Shown here: piece after piece, positions 7,412 to 15,495 of the stretch | Position numbering within the stretch: position 1 is the stretch's first letter | Layout: each line of letters begins with the position of its first letter | Assembly (NCBI GenBank): GCA_029777335.1 | Contig: JAKOSN010000212.1 | Location: 1 to 34,718, forward strand | From: Planctomycetota bacterium | GTDB lineage: Bacteria; Planctomycetota; Planctomycetia; Gemmatales; Gemmataceae | Reading direction: 5' to 3' | DNA: 34,718 bases | Position numbers and translations under genes: made by a program | The notes under the pieces: model-generated | The model's database searches: none | Told to the model about the DNA's origin: nothing | The model's input: only the letters and a program-made list of their open reading frames with translations

Positions 7412-7482
7412 TCCCTCTTTCAGCCTCCCTTGCCTAGCACAAAATGCTTGTGGGGAAGTAGTTTGTCACGAGACGCAAAGAT

Positions 7483-7977
7483 ATGCGCTTCAACCTGGTC
7501 GATCGGATTCTGGAGGTAACGCCAGGTCGATCGCTGCGAGCGATCAAAAATCTGACCCTGGCGGAGGAGTATCTCGCCGATCACTTTCCCACCTTTCCCG
7601 TGATGCCCGGCGTGCTGATGTTGCAGACGTTGGTCGAGGCGAGCGCCTGGCTTGTGCGGTTCACCGAAGATTTCAAGCATAGCGTGATCGTCCTGCGTGA
7701 GGCCAAGAACGTGAAGTACGGCACCTTCATGGATCCGGGCAGGCAGATGCAGATTCGGGTGGAGCTGGTCAGTCACGATCCGGTCAGCGCCACACTGAAA
7801 GGACGGGGGGAGGTGGACGGCGCCTCCACGGTGTCGGCCAGTTTGACTCTCCATCGCTATAATCTGCGCGATCGTTCGCCGGCCCATGCGGCGGCCGACC
7901 AACGGATCGTTGAGCATCTGCGACACCAGGCCACCCTGTTATGGGATCGCCCCCTGCCGGCAGCCAGCGCGGAGTGA
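7483..7977 (+). CDS. FabZ-like hot-dog dehydratase with Gln in place of catalytic Glu
   Basis: The 164-residue protein has the FabZ signature region DHFPTFPVMPGV, with the catalytic His at residue 34. In FabZ enzymes the helix after this loop carries a Glu (L-x-L-E-A-M-A-Q). Here the aligned residue is Gln48 (LMLQTLVEA). The second dehydratase of the operon, at 9354, keeps Glu at the same position. The protein may be inactive, weakly active or a structural partner in a mixed dimer. It is the first gene of the operon, and the FabG gene starts 4 nt after its stop. The C-terminal part after the hot-dog fold (about 130-164) is charged and unrelated to standard FabZ. The ATG has only a weak ribosome-binding site. 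Confidence 0.85.
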   Translation: MRFNLVDRILEVTPGRSLRAIKNLTLAEEYLADHFPTFPVMPGVLMLQTLVEASAWLVRFTEDFKHSVIVLREAKNVKYGTFMDPGRQMQIRVELVSHDPVSATLKGRGEVDGASTVSASLTLHRYNLRDRSPAHAAADQRIVEHLRHQATLLWDRPLPAASAE

Positions 7978-7981
7978 CATC

Positions 7982-8746
7982 ATGCAACTGAAGGATCAAG
8001 TAGCTCTGATCACCGGAGGGAGTCGCGGCATTGGCCGGGGCATCGCCGAGGCGTTTGCCCGGGAAGGGGCGCGCGTGGCCATCGTCTACAAGGGGAGCCG
8101 CGAGGCGGCCGAGCAGACGGTGGGGAAAATTGTCGCGGCGGGTGGCGCGGCACTTGCTTTGCAGTGTGATGTGACCAGTCCCGAGGCGGCCCAGGAAACG
8201 GTGGCGCGCGTGCGCCAGGAATGGGGCCGCCTGGACATCCTGGTCAACAACGCCGGGGTCATCCAGGATGGGCTGTTTATCCGGATGGAGCCCGAGGCGT
8301 GGAACACGGTGTTGCAAACGAATCTGGGTGGAGTTTTTAACTTTTGCCGGGCCGTGGCTTACGACCCGTTTGTGCGCCAACGCAGCGGACGCATCATCAA
8401 TATTTCCAGTGTGGCGGCCGAACATGTGAACCAGGGACAGACGAATTACGCCGCCAGCAAGGGAGCGATCAACAGCTTCACCCGCGCCCTGGCCGTGGAG
8501 TTGGCCAGTCGGGGCATCACTGTGAATGCCATCGCGCCAGGGTTCATCGAAACCGACATGAGCGCTGCGGTGCTCAACAAGGCGGGCGAAGGTTTGATCA
8601 AAAAGGTGATTCCCATGCGTCGCCTGGGGAAACCCGAGGACATCGCCGCGGTGGCGGTTTTCCTCGCGAGCCCCGCCAGCGCTTACATCACTGGCCAGGT
8701 GATCACCGTCGATGGTGGCCTCAGCCTGGGTGCGGTCGCCGAGTGA
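7982..8746 (+). CDS. fabG: 3-oxoacyl-ACP reductase (FabG)
   Basis: The 254-residue short-chain dehydrogenase reduces 3-oxoacyl-ACP with NADPH. It has the nucleotide-binding motif TGGSRGIG (residues 11-18), the NNAG motif (89-92), the active-site Ser in the ISSVAAE segment, and YAASK with Tyr156 and Lys160. The C-terminal GFIETDM and VDGG segments are typical of FabG. The start at 7982 is chosen because it lies 4 nt after the upstream stop with GGAG in front, and it begins right at the family's N-terminus; the frame is open earlier. In this operon it would serve the reduction step of chain elongation. Other short-chain dehydrogenases look similar, but the ACP, dehydratase and ketosynthase neighbours support FabG. 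Confidence 0.92.
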   Translation: MQLKDQVALITGGSRGIGRGIAEAFAREGARVAIVYKGSREAAEQTVGKIVAAGGAALALQCDVTSPEAAQETVARVRQEWGRLDILVNNAGVIQDGLFIRMEPEAWNTVLQTNLGGVFNFCRAVAYDPFVRQRSGRIINISSVAAEHVNQGQTNYAASKGAINSFTRALAVELASRGITVNAIAPGFIETDMSAAVLNKAGEGLIKKVIPMRRLGKPEDIAAVAVFLASPASAYITGQVITVDGGLSLGAVAE

Positions 8747-8829
8747 CGATCCTCGCGGACACAGCGTCCCCGAGGGGTTTCAGACGAAAGTTGCACCCAA
8801 CTACTTTGTAATGAGGGAGTTGCTCTGTC

Positions 8830-9231
8830 ATGCCGACGCAAACCGAAATCTACGAGAAGGTGTCCGCCACCCTCGTCGAAGCTCTGAATGTCGATGAAGA
8901 GGATATCAAGCCGGATTCCACCCTCCAGGGCGACCTGGGCGCGGAATCGATCGATTTTCTCGACATCGTCTTCCGTCTGGAACGCGAGTTCGGCATCAAG
9001 ATTCCGCGCGGTGAACTGTTCCCGGAATCGATCTTCCAGGGCGATCCGGATTTTGTGCAGAATGGACGTGTGACCGAGAAGGGGCTGGCCGAATTGCGCG
9101 CCAAGATGCCCTTCGCGGATCTCGACCAGTTCGCGGCCGACCCCCAGGTCAGCCACATCAGCGATCTGTTCACCGTCGAGATGATCGCACGCTACATCCA
9201 GGGCAAACTCGCCGAGAGCGGCAAGAACTGA
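8830..9231 (+). CDS. Acyl carrier protein with an internal extension
   Basis: This 133-residue protein starts with a normal ACP helix I and the phosphopantetheine site GAESIDFLDI, where Ser40 is the attachment residue (the usual DSL is ESI here). After helix II, FGIKIPRGELFP leads into an extra segment of about 45 residues (roughly 68-112, including VTEKGLAELRAKMP). The final helix FTVEMIARYIQGKL follows. Standard ACPs have about 78 residues, so this is a specialised carrier protein. The operon context suggests it serves the neighbouring ketosynthases and dehydratases rather than bulk fatty acid synthesis, which is an inference. GGGAG lies about 10 nt upstream of the ATG, and an 83-nt gap separates it from fabG. 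Confidence 0.9.
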   Translation: MPTQTEIYEKVSATLVEALNVDEEDIKPDSTLQGDLGAESIDFLDIVFRLEREFGIKIPRGELFPESIFQGDPDFVQNGRVTEKGLAELRAKMPFADLDQFAADPQVSHISDLFTVEMIARYIQGKLAESGKN

Positions 9232-9241
9232 GCGCTCCTGC

Positions 9242-9265
9242 CTCCCCCAGTCGAGCCGGGGGGAG
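9242..9265 (+). other. Small intercistronic hairpin after the ACP gene
   Basis: CTCCCCC (9242-9248) pairs with GGGGGAG (9259-9265) around a 10-nt loop, 11 nt after the ACP stop. No T-tract follows. It may stabilise or process the mRNA and so set the ACP apart from the downstream genes; that role is inference. Confidence 0.35.
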
Positions 9266-9353
9266 CTGCTCTCCGGAGTCCGTGAACCCGGTGGAGTGAC
9301 CCACCCCCGACTCGCTGACGCTCGGCCCAAATGAGCGTGGAGAGTAAAGAACC

Positions 9354-9869
9354 ATGCGCTGGATCTGGATTGATCGCTTTCTCAGCTTTGAGAGCGGCAA
9401 GTGCGCCCGAGCCGTAAAAAATCTGTCCATGGCGGAAGACCATCTGGCCGATCATTTCCCTGGTTATCCTGTTATGCCAGCCACCCTCATGCTCGAAGGG
9501 TTGGCCCAGACGGGAGGGATTTTGGTTGGCGAGGCCAACGACTTTCGTGAGAAAGTGGTGCTGGCCAAGATACCCAAGGCCCGCTTCGCCCGGGAAGCCC
9601 GCGCCGGCGAACAGTTGACTTACGAGGTCGAGATCCTCACCCTCCGTGAGGAAGGCGCCTCAATTGCCGGACGGATTCGTGTGGGCGAGGAACTTCTCGG
9701 GGAAGCCGAGATCTTCTTTGCTCATCTGGATCAGGCCCGCTCCCGACAGGTGTTCGGCGAGCAGAATTTTGTCTTCAGTGGAGAATTCAAGCACCTACTG
9801 GCGCTGGCCCGGAAGGCCGCGAGCCGTGACCAGGGTGAACAACCTGCGCCTGCCACGCCCACGGCGTGA
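9354..9869 (+). CDS. FabZ-like 3-hydroxyacyl-ACP dehydratase
   Basis: The 171-residue hot-dog protein would remove water from 3-hydroxyacyl-ACP. It has DHFPGYPVMPAT with His34, followed by LMLEGLAQTGG with Glu48, which together give the complete FabZ catalytic dyad. It aligns residue for residue with the N-terminal half of the dehydratase-like protein at 7483, which lacks the Glu. Relative to FabZ, the usual Gly-Val after the MP is Ala-Thr. The C-terminal 40 residues (FSGEFKHLLALARKA) are an extension. The next gene follows closely, and a GTG overlapping this stop codon is open in its frame. Confidence 0.88.
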   Translation: MRWIWIDRFLSFESGKCARAVKNLSMAEDHLADHFPGYPVMPATLMLEGLAQTGGILVGEANDFREKVVLAKIPKARFAREARAGEQLTYEVEILTLREEGASIAGRIRVGEELLGEAEIFFAHLDQARSRQVFGEQNFVFSGEFKHLLALARKAASRDQGEQPAPATPTA

Positions 9870-9922
9870 CTGCACCAGGCCCGTTCTCCAACGACTTGCA
9901 AGCACAGAAGCCCGGGGGCATC

Positions 9923-11218
9923 ATGGCTGCTTCCTCTCGTCGCGCGGTGCTCACTGGCATCGGCGTTTTGAATGCGATTGGTCTGGACCACTCCTCGGTC
10001 TGGACCTCCCTCAGCCAGGGGCGAGGCGGGATTCGTCCCATCCAGACCTTCGACGCCTCGGGCCTGCCGGTTCGGATCGCCGGCGAAATTCCCTCGTTCG
10101 ATGGCAAGGCGTATCTGGAAAAAGAACAGCGCAAGGGGTTGCGCATGATGGCGCGCCCCATTCAACTGGCCGTCGCGGCGGCTCAGAAGGCGCTGGAGGA
10201 TGCGCGCATCAACCCGAAAAAAGATCTCGATCCGACCCGCTTCGGGGTTGAGTTCGGTTCCGGGTTGATGGCCACCGACCTCACCGAGATCGCCGATGCG
10301 GCCTCTGTGAGCGCTACCCCGCAGCCAGGAGTGGTCGATCTCCATCGTTGGGGAGAAAAAGGCCTGCCAGTCATCCAGCCGTTGTGGATGCTCAAGTATC
10401 TCCCCAACATGATGGCCTGCCATATCTCCATCCTCCACGATGCTCAGGGCCCCAATAATACCATCACGGAAAGCGATGTCGCCAGTCTCCTGGCGCTTTC
10501 CGAGGCGTATCACATCGTTCGACGCAACGGTGCTGATTTCATGCTTGTGGGCGGTGCCGAAAGCAAGCTCAATCCGCTGAGCATGGTGCGGCAGTGCCTC
10601 TTCGAGCCGCTCTCTCATCGCAATGACGATCCTGCCCATGCCTGTCGTCCCTTTGATCGGGATCGCGATGGACTGGTGCTCGGCGAGGGCGGAACGGTGC
10701 TGGCGCTGGAAGATCTGGAACATGCCCGCCGACGCGGAGCACGGATCTACGCCGAGGTGACCGGAGTCGGTGCCTCGTTTGACAGCGGTCGCAGCGGGCA
10801 AGGGGTAGTCCGTGCCATCTCTGCCGCCTTGCGCATGGCCCAGATCGCTCCGAGCGACGTGGACCACATCAACGCCCACGGGTTGGCCTCGATCCCCAGC
10901 GATCTGTACGAGGCACGCGGCCTGTACGAGGTGTTTGGGAAGTGTCAGCCCACGATCCCGGTCTTTGCGCCCAAGAGTTACATCGGGAATCTTGGTGCGG
11001 GCGGGGGGGTCGCTGAGCTGGCCGCGAGCGTGCTGGCGATGCACCACGGTCAACTCCCCGGGACGCTCAACCACGAGCATCCTGATCCTGAATGTCCTGT
11101 TACCGTGCACACTGGTGCTCCTCGCCCCGTGCAACGCGACCATTTTGTGAAGGTTGGCTTCACGCAGAACGGTCAGTGTGCAGCTGTGGTCATCAAGCGA
11201 ATCCCCGGCGAAGGATGA
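9923..11218 (+). CDS. Ketosynthase-fold protein lacking the active-site Cys (chain-length-factor-like)
   Basis: The protein has 431 residues from the ATG at 9923. A GTG at 9866 overlapping the upstream stop is also open, but it adds 19 residues with no family counterpart. The thiolase fold is clear (VLTGIGVLNAIG start, GPNNT, FDRDRDGLVLGEGG, INAHG). Aligned with the next gene, the catalytic Cys of TACAAS is Asp185 (TESDVAS), the first His is kept (His319, INAHG), Lys351 is kept and the second His is Asn356 (KSYIGNLGAG). It should therefore not condense acyl chains. Type II polyketide chain-length factors are similar inactive partners of an active ketosynthase, so I infer a mixed dimer with the product of 11314-12603. 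The region around residues 120-160 also differs strongly from FabF. Confidence 0.88.
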   Translation: MAASSRRAVLTGIGVLNAIGLDHSSVWTSLSQGRGGIRPIQTFDASGLPVRIAGEIPSFDGKAYLEKEQRKGLRMMARPIQLAVAAAQKALEDARINPKKDLDPTRFGVEFGSGLMATDLTEIADAASVSATPQPGVVDLHRWGEKGLPVIQPLWMLKYLPNMMACHISILHDAQGPNNTITESDVASLLALSEAYHIVRRNGADFMLVGGAESKLNPLSMVRQCLFEPLSHRNDDPAHACRPFDRDRDGLVLGEGGTVLALEDLEHARRRGARIYAEVTGVGASFDSGRSGQGVVRAISAALRMAQIAPSDVDHINAHGLASIPSDLYEARGLYEVFGKCQPTIPVFAPKSYIGNLGAGGGVAELAASVLAMHHGQLPGTLNHEHPDPECPVTVHTGAPRPVQRDHFVKVGFTQNGQCAAVVIKRIPGEG

Positions 11219-11313
11219 GAGAAACCAGCCGGGGCCGCTGGCGTGATTCGATGCCAGGGCAGGACCACTGCTCCTTCCTTCCGTGACGATGCCCTTGCCG
11301 AGGTGAATGTGCC

Positions 11314-12603
11314 ATGCGAAGACGAGTTGTCATCACGGGGATGGGCGCGATCACCCCGCTCGGAAATACGGTCAAGGAACTGTACGAGAACCAGCTCCAG
11401 GGACGCAGTGGAGTGGGGGCCATTCAAGCCTTCGATGCCACCCGCTTCCCCACCAAGTTTGCGGCGCACATCAAGGATTTCGACCTGGCTCGGTACGTTC
11501 CCGCGGCCGAGCGGTGGAAATACTCGGGAGTGAACACTCGTTTTGCGGTGGCGGCGGCGCAGCAGGCACTGGCCGATGCCGGCTTGCTCAGTCACGATCG
11601 GGGGGATCGGACGCGCTTTGGCGTTTATCTCGGGTCAGGCGAGGGGATCCAGGACTTCCAGAATCTGATGTCGCTGGTGGCGCACGCCTACGATCCACAA
11701 GCACGCAAACTCACCGTCGCGCAGTTCTGCCGCGAAGGGATGAACGCCTTCCACGCCGAGTGTGAATCCGAACAGGAACTGCACACCACCGCTGCCCACA
11801 TCGCCACCGCCTTTCAGCTGGAAGGGCCGAACTACAACTGCCTGACCGCCTGTGCGGCGAGTTCCCAGGCGATTGGCGAGGCGACCGAGCTGATTCGCGA
11901 AGGCGAGGCCGACCTGATGCTCTCAGGGGGCTCGCACAGCATGATCCACCCGATGGGAGTGACGGGGTTTAATCTCCTCACTGCCCTGTCCACCAATAAC
12001 GAGGAGCCGCAGAAGGCGTCGCGCCCGTTTGATCAGCGTCGCGATGGCTTTGTTCTGGGTGAAGGGGCCGGGATGCTGATCCTCGAGGAACTGGAGCACG
12101 CCCGCCGCCGGGGCGCCACCATCTATGCCGAGGTCGAAGGGTATGGCACCACCGCGGATGCCTTCCGGGTGACCGATAGCCACCCCGACGGACGGGGCGC
12201 GGCTGCCTGTATCCGCGACGCCATGAAGGACAGCGGCCTGTCACTGGAGGACATCGGTTACATCAACGCGCACGGCACCAGCACCCAGGTGAACGATCGC
12301 GTGGAAACCCTGGCCATCAAGAAGATCTTTGGCGAACAGGCCTATCGCATCCCGGTGAGCAGTTCCAAGAGCATGCTTGGCCACCTGATCGCGGCGGCCG
12401 GCGCTGTCGAGTTGATCACCTGTGTCATGGTGATGCACCATGGCGTGTTGCCCCCGACGATCAATTACGAATATCCCGATCCGGAATGTGATCTGGATTA
12501 TGTCCCCAACGTGGCGCGCGAAAAGCGTGTCCGTCATGCGCTCAGCAATAGCTTTGGTTTTGGCGGGCAGAACATCACCTTGATCGTGGGGCTGCCGGCC
12601 TAG
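11314..12603 (+). CDS. 3-oxoacyl-ACP synthase II-like ketosynthase (FabF family)
   Basis: This 429-residue enzyme would condense malonyl-ACP with an acyl thioester. It keeps the whole active site: Cys180 in NCLTACAASSQ, His320 in INAHGTST, Lys352 and His357 in KSMLGHLIAAAGAVEL. It also has the C-terminal FGFGGQN segment. The start MRRRVVITGMG is the usual FabF N-terminus and has GAGGTG upstream. Compared with FabF it has an insertion at about residues 110-160 (QNLMSLVAHAYDP and FHAECESEQ), a region that in ketosynthases lies near the acyl pocket and dimer interface. It directly follows its non-catalytic paralogue, the arrangement expected of an alpha/beta ketosynthase pair, although type II polyketide clusters usually have the active subunit first. 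Confidence 0.92.
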   Translation: MRRRVVITGMGAITPLGNTVKELYENQLQGRSGVGAIQAFDATRFPTKFAAHIKDFDLARYVPAAERWKYSGVNTRFAVAAAQQALADAGLLSHDRGDRTRFGVYLGSGEGIQDFQNLMSLVAHAYDPQARKLTVAQFCREGMNAFHAECESEQELHTTAAHIATAFQLEGPNYNCLTACAASSQAIGEATELIREGEADLMLSGGSHSMIHPMGVTGFNLLTALSTNNEEPQKASRPFDQRRDGFVLGEGAGMLILEELEHARRRGATIYAEVEGYGTTADAFRVTDSHPDGRGAAACIRDAMKDSGLSLEDIGYINAHGTSTQVNDRVETLAIKKIFGEQAYRIPVSSSKSMLGHLIAAAGAVELITCVMVMHHGVLPPTINYEYPDPECDLDYVPNVAREKRVRHALSNSFGFGGQNITLIVGLPA

Positions 12604-12687
12604 ATTCTCAGGGAAGCACGGCACCACGGAGTGAGGCCCGCTTGCGAAGTCCTACCGTCGTCGGTTGACGAGCACGAGTTTGCACCC

Positions 12688-13677
12688 ATGACGCTTATCT
12701 TGCTTGGCTTGGCACTCATGTGCAGTGTCCCCCTGGCGGTGACCCTGTGGCTGGTGGGCCTGTATTTCTACCTGTGCCGAACCTATTTGCCCTTCATGGC
12801 GCGGATCTTCCAGGAAAAGCCGATCTTCATCATCCCACGTGGCCAGGAAGTGGCCAATGCCGAGGATGTTCAGTTCCCCACCACCGACGGGCTTCAGCTG
12901 CGCGGCTGCTATTTACATGGACAGAAGCCTCGCCGCGGAGTGATTCTCTTCGGTCTGGAGTTTGGCTCCAATCGCTGGTCGTGTGTCCCCTATTGCCAGC
13001 ATCTGCTCGATGCGGGGTACGACGTTTTTGCCTATGAAGCGCGGAACCAGGGCGACAGTGATTCACTGCCGGGCTACGAACCGCTCCAGTGGGTGACCGA
13101 TTACGAAGTTGACGACGCGCGCGCCGCCATAAAATATCTCAAAAGTCGCCCAGATCGCGACCCACACGGGATTGGGCTGTATGGTATCAGCAAGGGCGCC
13201 GGGGCTGGTTTGCTGGCGGCGGTGGAGGATCCCTCCATACGCTGCTGTGTGACCGATGGTGTGTTTGCGACCTACACCACGCTGGTGCCGTACATGCGAC
13301 ACTGGTTTCGCATCTACAATAACCAGTACAAGGTCCAGGGGTTGCTCCCCTCGTGGTACTACGGCCGAGTGGGGTTGGAAGGGTTGAAGCAGGTGGCGCG
13401 CGAACGCAACTGCCACTTTCCCCATCTCGATCGAGTCCTGGGGAAGCTGGCGCCCCGCCCCTTGTTGATGATCCACGGCGAGGCTGACACATACATCAAG
13501 CCGGAAATGGCCCAGGCATTGTTCGAGTGTGCGCGGGAGCCGAAGGAATTCTGGCTGGTGGAGGGAGCCAAGCACAACCAGAATCTCGCAGTCGCCGGCG
13601 AGGAATACGAGCGGCGCGTGCGCGCTTTCTTCGATGCCCACCTGGCGACCGCGACGCCAACCACTGTCTCGGCCTGA
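12688..13677 (+). CDS. Membrane-anchored alpha/beta hydrolase
   Basis: The 329-residue protein has one N-terminal membrane segment (about 3-28) and an alpha/beta-hydrolase domain. The nucleophile elbow is GISKG with Ser168. The likely acid is Asp267 in HGEADTYI and the likely base is His296 in GAKHNQN. An alternative GTG start at 12631 would add 19 residues; neither start has a strong ribosome-binding site. The gene lies between the ketosynthase pair and the GH3 gene on the same strand. It could release an acyl chain (thioesterase role) or hydrolyse an ester or amide, which is an inference from position. The substrate is unknown. Confidence 0.82.
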   Translation: MTLILLGLALMCSVPLAVTLWLVGLYFYLCRTYLPFMARIFQEKPIFIIPRGQEVANAEDVQFPTTDGLQLRGCYLHGQKPRRGVILFGLEFGSNRWSCVPYCQHLLDAGYDVFAYEARNQGDSDSLPGYEPLQWVTDYEVDDARAAIKYLKSRPDRDPHGIGLYGISKGAGAGLLAAVEDPSIRCCVTDGVFATYTTLVPYMRHWFRIYNNQYKVQGLLPSWYYGRVGLEGLKQVARERNCHFPHLDRVLGKLAPRPLLMIHGEADTYIKPEMAQALFECAREPKEFWLVEGAKHNQNLAVAGEEYERRVRAFFDAHLATATPTTVSA

Positions 13678-13740
13678 CCGGTTCACCTTATTCTGGCGGG
13701 GCGCTGCGTCCGCGCCGCGCCGCACAAAGGGAGAGCGCCA

Positions 13741-15486
13741 ATGAGCGCCTTGCGAACCGGAGCCCGCAAATTGCTCCGTCTCGGGTTGTGGTGCGTGGGC
13801 AAGCTAATTGCCACCCCCATTCGACGCCAGTTGCGTCTGCTGGAAGAGGCGACGCTTCACCCCGAGGCAACCCAGCAACTTCTCCTGCAGCGGATCCTTC
13901 AATCCCAGACCGAGACAGCGTTTGGACGCGATCATCACTTTCAGGACATTCGCACCGTCGCCGACTTCCGCCACAACGTTGCGCTCGCCGGCTATGACCG
14001 CCTGGAGCCTTACATCGCGCGCATGTGTCGGGGAGAACTCGACGCGCTGGTTGCCCATCAGCGCGTGCACATGTTCGCCCTCACCAGCGGAACCACCTCG
14101 TCGCGCAAGTTCATCCCTGTGACCGACCAGTACCTGAACGACTATCGCCGGGGTTGGAACATGTGGGGATTGAAGGTTTTTCGCGATCACCCTGAAACCA
14201 AGTTCCGCCCCATTGTGCAGTTCTCCAGCGACTGGAATGAGTTTCAGACCGAGGGTGGCATTCCCTGTGGCAGTGTCACTGGGCTGACAGCGAGCATGCA
14301 GAAACGGTTGATCCGCTGGCTGTACTGTGTACCCGCCTGTGTCAGCAAGGTGAAGGATGCCGCCGCCAAGTATTACCTGGTGCTGCGCCTGAGCGTGCCT
14401 CGGGCTGTGCAGATGATCATCGCCGCCAACCCGAGCACGCTGATCAACCTGGCCCGCACCGGCGATCGCGAGAAAGAAACGCTGATTCGTGATATCTTTG
14501 ATGGCACGCTGTCCAGCCGCTTTGCGATCGAGGATGCCATCCGCCAGGAGTTGGGTTGGCGGCTGCGGGCGAACCCGAAGCGGGCGCGCGACCTGGAAGC
14601 GATCGTGGCACGCACCGGCACGTTGTACCCGCGCGATTACTGGCCGGCGACGTGCTTGCTCGGGAACTGGACGGGCGGCAGCGTGGGCACCTATCTGCGT
14701 CACTATCCCCAGTATTTTGGCGCGATGCCGGTGCGCGACGTGGGGTTGATCGCCAGCGAAGGGCGCATGACCATCCCCATGGCGGATAATACCCCCGCGG
14801 GTATCCTCGACATTACCACACACTACTTCGAGTTTGTTCCCGAGAGCGAGATCGATCATCCCCAGCCGACCGTGCTGGGCGCCCACGAACTCCAGGAAGG
14901 CGGGACCTACTACATTCTCCCCACCACGGCCTACGGGCTCTATCGCTATCACATTCACGATGTGGTGCGCGTTGTGGGGTTCCACAATCGCACCCCGTTG
15001 ATCGAGTTTCTCAGCAAGGGCTCGCACTTCTCCAACCTCACGGGGGAGAAGTTGTCGGAGTATCATGTCACCGGGGCGATGAAGGATCTGCTGCAGGAGT
15101 TGAATCTGTCGCTGACCGCCTACAGCCTGGCGCCGTGCTGGCCCGAGGAGGAGGAAGGGATTCCCTATTACGGGCTGTTTCTGGAGAAGAGCGACCTGGC
15201 CAGCGAGCATCAGGGGGAACTGCTGGTGCGCCGATTGGAAGAGATGCTCCGGGAACGCAACATCGAATATGCCGCCAAGCGCGACACGTTGCGTCTGGGA
15301 GCGGTGCGGCTGCACCTGTTGCCCCAGGGAGCCTGGCACGAATGGGATCGCAATCGTCTGCAAAGGACGGGCGGAACCCTGGAGCAGTACAAGCATCCCT
15401 GTCTGATCGCCGATCCTCAGTTTCGCCGCAGTGTGGCGGTGCTCCAGCCCGAACCCCGGGAGTGGGCGGGTTCGCCGGGGGCCTGA
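13741..15486 (+). CDS. GH3 family acyl-adenylating enzyme
   Basis: The 581-residue protein belongs to the GH3 (auxin-responsive) branch of adenylate-forming enzymes. Visible features are the ATP loop ALTSGTTSSRKFIP (Thr115-Gly117 region), the segment YYILPTTAYGLYRYHIHD with the following VVRVVGF, and FLSKGSHFSNLTGEKLSE at the start of the C-terminal domain. Plant GH3 enzymes activate an acyl acid with ATP and join it to an amino acid; bacterial members are mostly uncharacterised. As the last gene of the operon it may activate or conjugate the acyl product, which is inference. GGGAGAG precedes the ATG. The stop codon lies only 9 nt from the stop of the convergent typA gene. Confidence 0.88.
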   Translation: MSALRTGARKLLRLGLWCVGKLIATPIRRQLRLLEEATLHPEATQQLLLQRILQSQTETAFGRDHHFQDIRTVADFRHNVALAGYDRLEPYIARMCRGELDALVAHQRVHMFALTSGTTSSRKFIPVTDQYLNDYRRGWNMWGLKVFRDHPETKFRPIVQFSSDWNEFQTEGGIPCGSVTGLTASMQKRLIRWLYCVPACVSKVKDAAAKYYLVLRLSVPRAVQMIIAANPSTLINLARTGDREKETLIRDIFDGTLSSRFAIEDAIRQELGWRLRANPKRARDLEAIVARTGTLYPRDYWPATCLLGNWTGGSVGTYLRHYPQYFGAMPVRDVGLIASEGRMTIPMADNTPAGILDITTHYFEFVPESEIDHPQPTVLGAHELQEGGTYYILPTTAYGLYRYHIHDVVRVVGFHNRTPLIEFLSKGSHFSNLTGEKLSEYHVTGAMKDLLQELNLSLTAYSLAPCWPEEEEGIPYYGLFLEKSDLASEHQGELLVRRLEEMLRERNIEYAAKRDTLRLGAVRLHLLPQGAWHEWDRNRLQRTGGTLEQYKHPCLIADPQFRRSVAVLQPEPREWAGSPGA

Positions 15487-15495
15487 CCGAGGCGC

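Larger units (their letters stand above)
6974..7482. other. Long divergent intergenic region upstream of the acyl-synthesis operon
   Basis: About 500 bp without a gene. It contains a perfect GTTGTG/CACAAC hairpin at 7128-7145 and a TGTGT/ACACA hairpin near 7032-7048. An AT-richer tract follows at about 7215-7330, in which two hairpins overlap: CCGAT/ATCGG at 7263-7280 and GCAATC/GATTGC at 7273-7290. The two share bases and cannot form together. A good promoter lies at 7383-7411. No tRNA or known riboswitch consensus was recognised. Confidence 0.45.
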
